From: Gemmatimonadota bacterium
Lineage (GTDB): Bacteria; Latescibacterota; UBA2968; UBA8231
Length of the DNA: 41,953 nucleotides
Direction of reading: 5' to 3'
NCBI GenBank assembly: GCA_002712305.1
Contig: PATE01000005.1
Location: 5,061-47,013, forward strand
Position 1 is the first letter of the stretch, and each line of letters starts with the position of its first letter. Shown here one piece after another: positions 34,702 through 41,953 of this stretch. A model generated the notes under the pieces. It was not told the origin of the DNA. It made no database searches and saw only the letters and a program-made list of their open reading frames with translations. The position numbers were made by a program, and so were the translations under genes.

Positions 34702-36527
34702 CAGGGAGTCGGCTCCCATCCGAGGCCACGCGCACGGGCAATCGCCTGGGCCGCTTCCTCATCTTGCCCCAACCTCTGCAGCGTGAGGCTCAGGTTGAGC
34801 CAGGCACGGACATACTCGGGATCCTGCGCCAGCACGCGTCGATACTGCTCGACGGCGTCCTCCAACTGGCCCAGCATAAGCAGAACGTTGCCGTAGTTCA
34901 GTCGCGATTCGACGCGGTCGGGTTTCAGGGCGATGGCGCGTTCGTGATGGGCGACCGCCTCCGCAGGCCGACCCAACGTCTGGTACGTATTCCCGAGGTT
35001 GTCGTGCAGATCAGCGTCTTCGGGTGAGAGTTCGAGGGCGCGCAAATACGCCTTCGCACTGGCTTCGAAGGCCCGCTTGCGCAGACCGTCCCTTGCACGA
35101 AGGGCGATCACGTTCTCCACCTGCGCCAACTGGATCCACGTCCGGGCCGAATCAGCCCGGACCCGCGTGGCGGTTTGAGCGACCTGGCTGGCGCGCTCGA
35201 TCTGGCCGAGGTCCAGGTGGGCGTTACTCAACGAGACATACGCCGGAACGAAGGTAGAATCTCTCTGCAGAGCAGCTGACATCGCCCGAATTGTAGCCGC
35301 ACGATCGCCCCGTCGCTCGGCCTCGAAACCGAGCATGATCAAGGGCCGAGCCATCCCCGGCCCTTTCGTGGCGGCATCCTGCCACAGACTCTGCGCGGAT
35401 GCCCACGCCTCACCTCGCTGGGAAGCCAGAACCGCCAGAATTGGAATGATCCATAGCAGGCCGCGGCGTGCCCGGACATCTGACCGTACGAGAGATCCGA
35501 TGCCGAACAGCGCCGCGGCGGCTGCAAGATAGAGCCGGTGTTCGTTGACCAGAACATTCAGGGGCACCAGCGAAGCTGGTGCCAGGGCCGCAAGGAACCA
35601 AGCGCCCAGGAACAGGGCCCAACCATTCCTGGTCACAATGGCGATTCCTGCAAGACTCAGAACCAGAGCCGTGGACATGGCCGCGTAGGGGTCGATGAGG
35701 CTGTCTGAGATCAAGAACTGATGATCCACACTGAGGCCGCGAGGCACCACCAGCAGTTGTACGTAGTAGGCAAGAGCCTTGACCTGCGTCCACCATTGCT
35801 CCGAATAGGATCTCACAGGTGTCGACAGAGTTGCCTCGACAATTATCGCCCTCGACTGCATCACGTAGAGGATCGCGACGCCAGCGTAGGCTGCATGTAG
35901 CCGCCACCGTCTACGCCAGTCCCCTCTCTTGATGAGCAGATCATGGGCCAACAGCAGCGGCAGCAGAGCGATCGCCGACGATTTGGCCATCAGACCCGCT
36001 GCGAAGCTGACGACACCCAGTGTGTCTGACCAGCCCCTCCTCTCGCCCAAATGGAGGCACATCGCAACCAGCACCGCCAGGGCAGCCAGGCTCTCAGAAC
36101 GACTACTCACATAGCAGACAGTTTCAGAATGAATCGGATGAACAGCGAACAACCACGCTGCCAGCCACGCGAGAGACGCCGAGCCGAGCAGCATTCTCGC
36201 CAAGACCCCGACGGCGACGCTTGTGAGAAAGTGAAGCACCATGTTGGCGAGATGGTAACTCCACGGATCCTGACCGGACACAGCGTAATTGAAGGCGTAG
36301 CTGGTCAATACGAGAGGTCGATACATCGTCAGCGACGCATCGACGGAAAACATGGAGGCGTCCAGGAAAAAGGACGGTACATTTGCCAAAGATCGAACGT
36401 GTGGATTCTGGACGATGCTGTGGCCATCATCGAACTGAAATGGAAAGGACAGACTCTGACCGTAGATCGCCATCAGAACAACGGCCAATCCGATGCAGTG
36501 CGTTCGCAGATCTGGCGACCATCTCAT
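34701..36527 (-). CDS. TMTC-like GT-C/TPR membrane protein, array member G
   Basis: A 608-residue paralog. The acidic pair is Asp33-Asp34 in FQFDDGHSI; G and F share the F-Q-x-D-D-G-H-S-I variant, which suggests they are sister copies. MYRPLVLTSYAFNYAVSGQDPWSYHLANMVLH follows. The membrane block HPIHSETVCYVSSRSESLAAL differs from the other members in having T-V-C-Y for P-V-N-Y. TQVKALAYYVQLLVVP and NVLVNEHRLYLAAA are conserved. Five to six TPRs fill about 400-595, including ADLHDNLGNTYQTLGRPAEA and SRLNYGNVLLMLGQLEDA. It overlaps member H by 4 nt. Confidence 0.88.
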   Translation of the reverse strand: MRWSPDLRTHCIGLAVVLMAIYGQSLSFPFQFDDGHSIVQNPHVRSLANVPSFFLDASMFSVDASLTMYRPLVLTSYAFNYAVSGQDPWSYHLANMVLHFLTSVAVGVLARMLLGSASLAWLAAWLFAVHPIHSETVCYVSSRSESLAALAVLVAMCLHLGERRGWSDTLGVVSFAAGLMAKSSAIALLPLLLAHDLLIKRGDWRRRWRLHAAYAGVAILYVMQSRAIIVEATLSTPVRSYSEQWWTQVKALAYYVQLLVVPRGLSVDHQFLISDSLIDPYAAMSTALVLSLAGIAIVTRNGWALFLGAWFLAALAPASLVPLNVLVNEHRLYLAAAAALFGIGSLVRSDVRARRGLLWIIPILAVLASQRGEAWASAQSLWQDAATKGPGMARPLIMLGFEAERRGDRAATIRAMSAALQRDSTFVPAYVSLSNAHLDLGQIERASQVAQTATRVRADSARTWIQLAQVENVIALRARDGLRKRAFEASAKAYLRALELSPEDADLHDNLGNTYQTLGRPAEAVAHHERAIALKPDRVESRLNYGNVLLMLGQLEDAVEQYRRVLAQDPEYVRAWLNLSLTLQRLGQDEEAAQAIARARGLGWEPTP

Positions 36528-38368
36528 TCGACGGATGCTCCCTGCATGGTGCGCAGTTGCTTTCGGATCCGCTCCAGATGAGAGGGGTCGCCCTTGTACG
36601 TCTCCAGGAACCGCTCGTAGGCCTGCCGTGCCTGTTGGAGTTCACCCTCCTGACGCAGCAGGTTCCCGAGATTCAGCCACGCCGGCGCATAGGACTGGTC
36701 ATTACCGACGGCCTGACGAAGCAGGTCCAGCGCCCGGACAGTCTGACCGAGCATCTCGTAGGCGCCACTCAGATTGTAGAGCATGCGCACCGACTCCGGC
36801 CGTCGACGCAGGCCCTGCTCGAGCGCAGCTCGTGCCGCATCGGCCTCTCCACGCTTCAGATGCAGCGTGCCAAGATTGTTCCACCCCTCGTGATGGTCGG
36901 GAGCAATGCGCGTGGCACGCTCGTACAGCGCCAGCGCCTTTTCTTGATCTCCCTGCTGCACATGTAGTGAGGCGAGGTTGATCAGCGCTTCGGGATAGGA
37001 GGGCAGGATCCCGAGAGATGCTTCATAGAGGTGTTGGGCCTCTGCCGTATCCCCTTGCTGTCTACGCACATTGCCGAGATTGTTGAGAGCCGGTGCGTGG
37101 CTGGGCACACGCGAGAGAGCAGCTCGCAGATGCTGCTCAGCACGCACGAGATCGCCCTGCTGCCGATGATGGACGCCGAGTCTCACGTGCGCCCTTACGC
37201 TGCCATGGCGCGCCGCCTCCGTCCAGACCGATTCCTCCGACGCCCAGGCCTGATTGCGGCCGAAACTGAGTATGCAAAACAAGGCGAGGCCGACGATGAT
37301 CAGAGGTCGGGACCTCCCCCAGGGCCATGACGCGGCAGCCACGCCGGCAAGGAGAGCGACACCCGCCAGCACGGGATAGAGTCGGTGCTCGCTGACCAGC
37401 ACATTCAGCGGGACCACCATCGTCGGTAGCAGCGCCAGCAGCGGCCATGCAAGCAGATACGCCCACGGCCGCAACCCCACTGACCGGGTCATCAGCCACA
37501 GGGCACTGGCCAGCAAACCGCACGAGGACACAACAACTGCTTCTTTCCACGACGAACTGGCATCGAAGGCATGCTCGATGGTCAGTCCCACCGGAACCAA
37601 CAGCAGCTTCAGGTAATAGGAGATGGCCTTCACCTGCGTCAGCAGCTGCGTACTCTGATCGCGTAGAGGAGATGTGAATAGAGCCTCATCCCATAGATGC
37701 CGGACAACGAAAACGTAGAGTGCCGCCATCGCAGCCAGCGGTGCCCACTGTCGCCACGAGGTGGCCAGACGTCCCTTGGACCACTCGAAGAGCAGGATGA
37801 CCGGAAGAGCCAGCATGCCCGTCGCCTTGCACCCAAGACTCGCGGCGAACAGACCCACCGATGCCGCGCTCCAGGCAGAACGATCTCGCGCGGCGAGATA
37901 TACGAAGATGCAGCCAAGACCAAACAGGAGGGCCATGGATTCGGAGCGACTGCTGACATAGTTGACGGGTTCCGCCACCACCGGATGCAGGCCGAATAGA
38001 AGGGCTGCGACCCATTGAGCCTGGCGATCTCGCGTCAGATGCCAGGCAAGAAGCCCGACCAGGACGGTGCAACTCAGGTGAATGAGCAGGTTGAATGCGT
38101 GCCAACCCAGCGAATCGATACCACCCAAAACGAAGTTCACCACGTAGCTGACCATTACGACGGGCCGATACATCCCACTACCCGGATTGCGCGAGAACAC
38201 ACCTGGGTCTGTAGCGATTCTGACCCAGTCTACAGGCGGTCGGATGTTCGGATTGGCCGTGATGGAATGCTCATCATCGAAGTGAAACGGATGGCTCACA
38301 GAACCGATGAAGACGGCACCCACGATCAGCACTACACCCAGCGAGGTTGATCGCACCCACGCACTCAC
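36524..38368 (-). CDS. TMTC-like GT-C/TPR membrane protein, array member H
   Basis: A 614-residue paralog. The acidic pair is Asp31-Asp32 in FHFDDEHSI, followed by a short loop with DPGVFSRNPGSGMYRPVVMVSY. SLGWHAFNLLIH replaces the usual G-Y-H-x-V-N. AEPVNYVSSRSESMALLFGL, TQVKAISYYLKLLLVP and NVLVSEHRLYPVLA are kept. Six TPRs at about 400-600 are regular (ALNNLGNVRRQQGDTAEAQ, GWNNLGTLHLKRGEADAARA, AWLNLGNLLRQEGELQQARQ). Its start overlaps the stop of the embedded glycosyltransferase gene by 4 nt, so translation of H probably depends on that gene. Confidence 0.88.
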   Translation of the reverse strand: MSAWVRSTSLGVVLIVGAVFIGSVSHPFHFDDEHSITANPNIRPPVDWVRIATDPGVFSRNPGSGMYRPVVMVSYVVNFVLGGIDSLGWHAFNLLIHLSCTVLVGLLAWHLTRDRQAQWVAALLFGLHPVVAEPVNYVSSRSESMALLFGLGCIFVYLAARDRSAWSAASVGLFAASLGCKATGMLALPVILLFEWSKGRLATSWRQWAPLAAMAALYVFVVRHLWDEALFTSPLRDQSTQLLTQVKAISYYLKLLLVPVGLTIEHAFDASSSWKEAVVVSSCGLLASALWLMTRSVGLRPWAYLLAWPLLALLPTMVVPLNVLVSEHRLYPVLAGVALLAGVAAASWPWGRSRPLIIVGLALFCILSFGRNQAWASEESVWTEAARHGSVRAHVRLGVHHRQQGDLVRAEQHLRAALSRVPSHAPALNNLGNVRRQQGDTAEAQHLYEASLGILPSYPEALINLASLHVQQGDQEKALALYERATRIAPDHHEGWNNLGTLHLKRGEADAARAALEQGLRRRPESVRMLYNLSGAYEMLGQTVRALDLLRQAVGNDQSYAPAWLNLGNLLRQEGELQQARQAYERFLETYKGDPSHLERIRKQLRTMQGASVE

Positions 38369-39540
38369 AGCGACTGAATCCTTCGAGACAGCGACAGAAA
38401 ATGCTCACGCGCGGCATGACGTGGACGGGCGTCCATCACACGTGCCTGCGCCCTTTGTCTCTGCGATGGATCTGTGACCCGCGCCAGCATCTGCGCCAAC
38501 CCCCCGATGTCACCACATTCGGTGACCCAGCCCAGACTCTCCCTCTCGATCAGACGCTGTGCGGAGCCTTGAGGCAGACTTGCCAGTACGGGACGTCCGT
38601 AAGCGACATAGTCATAGAGCTTTCCAGGTACAGCGTAGGCATACCTCTCTGAAGACAGAGACAAAAAGGCAACATCGGAAGCCAGAAGCCGATCACCTAC
38701 GTCCTGCGCCGGTAGATAACCACCGTAGGTCACACCCGCGGGCAGCTCACCGGACAGGGTTGCACGGCGATGGGGTGTGTCGGGACCATAGATGGCGATT
38801 TCGAGTTGGTTCGCTTTCTCGGGGTCGTCACGTCGCAGACGTTCTGCGGCCCGCACCAGCACATCGACGCCCTGAGCGCCGGAGATGGCGCCAATGTAGA
38901 CGATGCGAGTTGTCTTCCCGGGCTCGTAGGCGGGAATCGTATCAGGAGCTTCCCAGTATCCGTTCTCTGTAAGATGGAGACGGGATCGGTCGAGTCCGGT
39001 TGCGGCGAAGTCGTCGCCAATAGCCTCCGTTGCAACCGACACCAGATCTGCGCGCGCCAACAATCGCTTCTGCCACTTAGCTGCGAGTCGGCGTCGGACC
39101 CCTAGGGTGAGCCCCAGATACTCGTCGCGAAAGTCGAGAACGAGTCTCGCTCCGGTCTGCTCGGCGACCCGCATCGCCACGATCTGATTGGTCACCGGTG
39201 GATAGATCCCACACACCACATCTGCCGGCCCCGTCGCGATTTCGGCTGCAACCCGCACAGCGGGTCGCACCCAGTTCACATAGGGACAGGCGACGACTCC
39301 AGATCTGGATAGCAGTTCTCCCGTCAGATACCATGGAATGGCCTTAGCACGTCTTACGGGCGGCCCATCGGCCGGCAGCGTCCCCGGATCCTCGACGAAG
39401 GTCCCCAGCGCCGTGGACATATTACCGTGGGCAACGACGGTGACATCGCAGCCCCCTTCCTGCAGCAGATGGGCGAACTGGTAACGCCGATAGGTTCGAG
39501 AGATAGGCGGATACTGACAGGAAACGAAACAGACCTTCAT
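38365..39540 (-). CDS. GT-B glycosyltransferase, GT4-like, embedded in the array
   Basis: A 391-residue cytosolic glycosyltransferase without a signal peptide or TPRs. It begins MKVCFVSCQYPPISRTYRR, the typical GT4 nucleotide-sugar enzyme N-terminus with a Y-P-P loop. Half-way, RIVYIGAISGAQGVDVLVRAA opens the second Rossmann domain, and AYAVPGKLYDYVAYGRPVLA (about 320-340) is the donor-binding motif, with Asp where many GT4 members have Glu. The ATG at 39540 overlaps member I by 4 nt, and a longer open frame upstream inside that gene is unlikely. Its place inside the array, with overlaps at both ends, implies a shared pathway: it may assemble the glycan or lipid-linked sugar used by the GT-C proteins. 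Donor and acceptor are unknown. Confidence 0.88.
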   Translation of the reverse strand: MKVCFVSCQYPPISRTYRRYQFAHLLQEGGCDVTVVAHGNMSTALGTFVEDPGTLPADGPPVRRAKAIPWYLTGELLSRSGVVACPYVNWVRPAVRVAAEIATGPADVVCGIYPPVTNQIVAMRVAEQTGARLVLDFRDEYLGLTLGVRRRLAAKWQKRLLARADLVSVATEAIGDDFAATGLDRSRLHLTENGYWEAPDTIPAYEPGKTTRIVYIGAISGAQGVDVLVRAAERLRRDDPEKANQLEIAIYGPDTPHRRATLSGELPAGVTYGGYLPAQDVGDRLLASDVAFLSLSSERYAYAVPGKLYDYVAYGRPVLASLPQGSAQRLIERESLGWVTECGDIGGLAQMLARVTDPSQRQRAQARVMDARPRHAAREHFLSLSRRIQSL

Positions 39541-41300
39541 CTTGCACCACCGTCCGCCAGACTGACCACACGCTTCCTGGCAAACTCGACGAAGCGAGTG
39601 TACTCGTCTCCGCCCTGTAGATGCTGGATGGTCTGACGATACGCATCGATCGCCTGAGATGGCCTGTCCAGACGATCTGCGATTCGGGCGAGATTGTACC
39701 ATGCTCCACCGACGGGATCGTCCGTATGAATCCAGAACTCATCGTCTTGCACGGCCCGCTCGTATTCAGCCAGGGCTTCCTCATCCTGCCCCCGTGCCTC
39801 CAGCGCCTGGCCGAGATTGTTTCGCGCCTCGGCGAAACGCGGATTCAGTTCAAGGGTTCGCCGAAAGGCGCGGATGGCGTCGTCAACGCGACCTTCTGCG
39901 TAGGCGAGATTTCCGAGATTGTGATGCACACCCTCCATCGTCGGCTGGATCTGTGCCGCCCGTTCATAGGCTGAGCGAGCCGTGTCCCACTCCCCCAGGT
40001 CCTTGGCCATGTCTCCAGCGATGACCCAGCCTTCGGCAAACTCGGGATCGAGGCGGAGTCCCTCGCGCAGGTGCCGGCGCGCACTATCGGCCCGGCCGGC
40101 TCGTCGCAGGGCCAGTGACAGATTCACTTGCGCACGGGCGGAGGTCTGATTCTTCTCGACGGCATCTGACCACAAGCCGATTCCACTTGCCCAGACCTGG
40201 TTGCGCTGCATCGTCAGCACCACGAGACAAACCAGAAGACTTATGCCGATATAGCTGGCCTGTGACCGTCGACGTTCGTAGAGCCGGTGCCACGCCCAAC
40301 CAGCCAGCAGCATCCCTCCCGCCATCGCCAGATAGGCCCTTCGCTCGGCAACCAGAACGTTCAGAGGTAGAAACACATACGGCAGTATGGCGACGCCGTA
40401 CCAGATCGCGGCGAGCCCGGGTACGGAGAGCCGATGCCGCCAGCTCAACCCCACCGCCGACAGAACCACGGTGATGGCCATGATTACGGCAGGATCGGTG
40501 GCGGCGCCCACGGAGAACGGGTGGTCAACACTCAAACGGATGGGAGACGCAAAGAGCCATACGTAGTAGACGAGTCCCTTGACCTGGGTCCAGATCTCCT
40601 GCGTCGGTGCCCGAGGAAACACCTCTGCAGAGTGGCTGAGGAATCTCGTCGACCAGAGCATGGCAAGGTATCCAATACTCAACAAGACAACGGCACCTGC
40701 CATGAACTTGCTCTTGGTGGCGGTGACGGCACCGCCCCAGCCACGGAGCATCACGAACATCGGCCCCAGCGTAATCGCCACGGATTTCACCATCAGCGAC
40801 GCGGCATAACCGATCCCCACGGCGTGGCTGCGTCCCTTTAGGGCGCAGATGCAACAGACCACGAAGAGCAGCGCCATCAGAGAGTCGGAGCGTGCACTGA
40901 TGTAGTTGACGACTTCTCCGTGCAGCGGATGGACGAGGAAGATCAGCGAGATCACCGTCGCTGCCAGCGTGGACCGCAGCAGCAGATAACTCAGCACCCC
41001 GAAGGCCGCAGCAGCGGCAATGTGGATGGCCAGATTCCCCACACGGAAGGCGGTCGCATTCTGTCCCCACAGTGCATAGTCGCTGGCGAACGTGGTCAGC
41101 AGCAGTGGCCGATACATGAATCCGCGTGTCTGGCCTGAGAACGTGGATGGATCGACGTAGAACGTGGGGATCCACGACAGGGATCGAATGTGCGGGTTGT
41201 ATTGCACCGAGTGCAGGTCGTCATAGTGAAAGGGCCCTCCCAAGCTGTTGCTGAAACTGAGCCCACCAATGACCACCAGAAGGAGAAGGCGCCCCCTCAC
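39537..41300 (-). CDS. TMTC-like GT-C/TPR membrane protein, array member I
   Basis: A 587-residue paralog, the shortest complete member. The acidic pair is Asp27-Asp28 in FHYDDLHSV. FMYRPLLLTTFASDYALWGQ follows, and the G-Y-H-x-V-N block reads A-F-R-V-G-N-L-A-I-H. HPLHGEVVNYISARSDSL, TQVKGLVYYVWLFASP and NVLVAERRAYLAMAG are present. About five TPRs at 385-560 include HHNLGNLAYAEGRVDDAIRA and ARNNLGQALEARGQDEEALA. The start overlaps the partial member J by 4 nt and the stop overlaps the GT4-like gene by 4 nt. Confidence 0.88.
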   Translation of the reverse strand: MRGRLLLLVVIGGLSFSNSLGGPFHYDDLHSVQYNPHIRSLSWIPTFYVDPSTFSGQTRGFMYRPLLLTTFASDYALWGQNATAFRVGNLAIHIAAAAAFGVLSYLLLRSTLAATVISLIFLVHPLHGEVVNYISARSDSLMALLFVVCCICALKGRSHAVGIGYAASLMVKSVAITLGPMFVMLRGWGGAVTATKSKFMAGAVVLLSIGYLAMLWSTRFLSHSAEVFPRAPTQEIWTQVKGLVYYVWLFASPIRLSVDHPFSVGAATDPAVIMAITVVLSAVGLSWRHRLSVPGLAAIWYGVAILPYVFLPLNVLVAERRAYLAMAGGMLLAGWAWHRLYERRRSQASYIGISLLVCLVVLTMQRNQVWASGIGLWSDAVEKNQTSARAQVNLSLALRRAGRADSARRHLREGLRLDPEFAEGWVIAGDMAKDLGEWDTARSAYERAAQIQPTMEGVHHNLGNLAYAEGRVDDAIRAFRRTLELNPRFAEARNNLGQALEARGQDEEALAEYERAVQDDEFWIHTDDPVGGAWYNLARIADRLDRPSQAIDAYRQTIQHLQGGDEYTRFVEFARKRVVSLADGGAR

Positions 41301-41953
41301 TTCGTGCCACCTCCGGATGCCCTTCTGTATTCGATCGACTTGGATTCGATCGCCGCCAGACGTTCCAGAGCTCTTTCAGACGCCTGATTCGACGTGCTGA
41401 GCATTTGATAGATGCGCGCCGCCTCAGCCCACTGCTCCAGACGCTCATGGGCGCCGGCCAGGGCCATCCAGGTTCCGGTGTCGTTCTCGATGCCCACCGA
41501 ATGACTCAGATGCTGAATCGCGGCGTGCACATCTCCGGCGACCAGGGACGCAAGCCCGGCTCGTCGAGATGCGGCGGCAGTCTCTGCCCCTGTGGAACTC
41601 TTCTGTAATGCTCTGATGCCCTGCAGCGACTCAAGAGCAGGGCCGTACGTGGGATCGATACGCAGCGCTTGCTCGAAGGCCTGCCCCGCTTCGTCAAAGG
41701 CACCCATCGCCAAGAGGGTCGCCCCGCGGTTGTTGTGCAACACGAGTTGATCGGCGGCACTTAACTGCCGTGGGTTGACGGTCAGTGCTGCGGCATATCG
41801 TTCCAGGGCCAGACCGTGCTGCCCGGCCACAAAATGGGCGTCACCGACGAACAGATGAGGCCGCGGCATGAGGGGGCCGCGATCCAGCGCATCCTGCCAG
41901 AGCCGTGTCGAGTCTGCCCACGTCGCTGTGCGTTGAAAGGACAGCAGGATCAG
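41297..41953 (-). CDS. TMTC-like GT-C/TPR membrane protein, array member J (5' end outside window)
   Basis: Only the last 218 codons are inside the window; the frame is open to the right edge, so the gene starts beyond it. The visible part begins in the final TM and shared block SFQRTATWADSTRLWQDAL, matching Q-R-N-Q-V-W-A-S-E-x-S-L-W-S-D-A of the others, and continues with PRPHLFVGDAHF, as in members B and C. About five TPR-like units follow, the clearest being VLHNNRGATLLAMGAFDEAG and GLASLVAGDVHAAIQHL. The acidic pair and membrane domain cannot be checked. An ATG at 41869 inside the frame is not a real start because homologous sequence continues upstream of it. Confidence 0.85.
   Translation of the reverse strand: MILLSFQRTATWADSTRLWQDALDRGPLMPRPHLFVGDAHFVAGQHGLALERYAAALTVNPRQLSAADQLVLHNNRGATLLAMGAFDEAGQAFEQALRIDPTYGPALESLQGIRALQKSSTGAETAAASRRAGLASLVAGDVHAAIQHLSHSVGIENDTGTWMALAGAHERLEQWAEAARIYQMLSTSNQASERALERLAAIESKSIEYRRASGGGTK

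Larger units (their letters stand above)
22258..41953 (-). repeat. Tandem array of eleven TMTC-like GT-C/TPR paralogs plus one GT4 gene
   Basis: The array covers about 19.7 kb on one strand and continues beyond the right edge. Nine complete paralogs, one partial and one deletion derivative share an order of blocks. These are a first TM, then an acidic pair followed by x-H-[ST]-[IV]; M-[YF]-R-P; V-N-[LI]-L-[LI]-H; E-P-V-N-Y-[IV]-S-[SA]-R-S; T-Q-x-K-A-x-x-Y-Y-x-x-L-L-x-x-P; N-V-L-V-x-[ED]-x-R-x-Y; Q-R-N-Q-V-W-A-S-E-x-S-L-W-S-D-A; then 5-9 TPRs. These blocks correspond to those I know from TMTC proteins (CAZy GT105, DUF1736), which transfer mannose to extracytoplasmic proteins in animals. The copies are diverged, not near-identical, so this is an old, diversified amplification. 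Confidence 0.85.

Noticed and set aside
22258-41953. Assembly artefact or recent near-identical duplication as explanation of the array
   Set aside because: The copies differ at most positions outside the shared motifs and in length, so they are not collapsed or repeated assembly copies, though the mini-gene junction still deserves a read check.

Overview
The window is a gene-dense, roughly 58-60 % GC bacterial chromosome segment. The organism is Gram-negative, because the window carries a Wza-type outer-membrane polysaccharide exporter, a lipoprotein with a lipobox and an ExbB/TolQ-like channel. There is no phylogenetic marker I can place without a search. The mix of a sulfatase, an NAL-family lyase and long TPR/GT-C membrane proteins would fit an environmental lineage such as Latescibacterota, Gemmatimonadota or a related FCB phylum, but this is only inference. 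I see no insertion sequence, phage gene, CRISPR array or rRNA.

Layout. (1) 165-1845 (+): a two-TM coiled-coil membrane protein and a coiled-coil lipoprotein, ended by a strong hairpin terminator. (2) 7266-1921 (-): a cation/Ca2+ antiporter, an SDR oxidoreductase, then a tight four-gene envelope module (TPR protein, exported protein with a C-terminal TM, five-TM ExbB/MotA-like channel, ExbD-like protein). (3) 7519-9369 (+): a doubtful small membrane protein, a hairpin-rich intergenic region, and argG behind a promoter overlapped by two ARG-box-like sites exactly 21 bp apart. (4) 15029-9380 (-): tRNA-Tyr(GTA), then mdh, a SAM methyltransferase, alr, a DapA-superfamily lyase and a sulfatase. (5) 18364-15183 (-): Wza-like exporter, Wzz-like chain-length protein, and a small FlgM-like protein followed by a terminator. 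(6) 22164-18519 (-): lepA-lepB-hemW.

(7) 41953-22258 (-), nearly half of the window, is the exceptional part. It is an unbroken head-to-tail array of eleven paralogous genes for TMTC-like proteins: an N-terminal multi-pass GT-C-type glycosyltransferase domain followed by a C-terminal block of TPR repeats. Nine are complete, one runs off the right edge, and one is an in-frame internal-deletion derivative of 158 aa that keeps only the first TM/acidic motif and a TPR tail. A cytosolic GT4-type glycosyltransferase is embedded in the array. All twelve reading frames are joined by 1-4 nt stop/start overlaps (one by a 2 nt gap), so this looks like a single translationally coupled operon of at least 19.7 kb.

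The paralogs share the same intramembrane motifs (an acidic pair in the first exported loop, YRPL, P-V-N-Y-[IV]-S-[SA]-R-S, a TQxKA...P block, N-V-L-V-x-[ED]-x-R-x-Y). They differ strongly in overall sequence and in the number of TPRs, as expected of a diversified set of glycosyltransferases with different partners. With the Wza/Wzz export genes nearby, the window suggests heavy investment in surface glycosylation or surface polysaccharide, but substrates cannot be read from the sequence.
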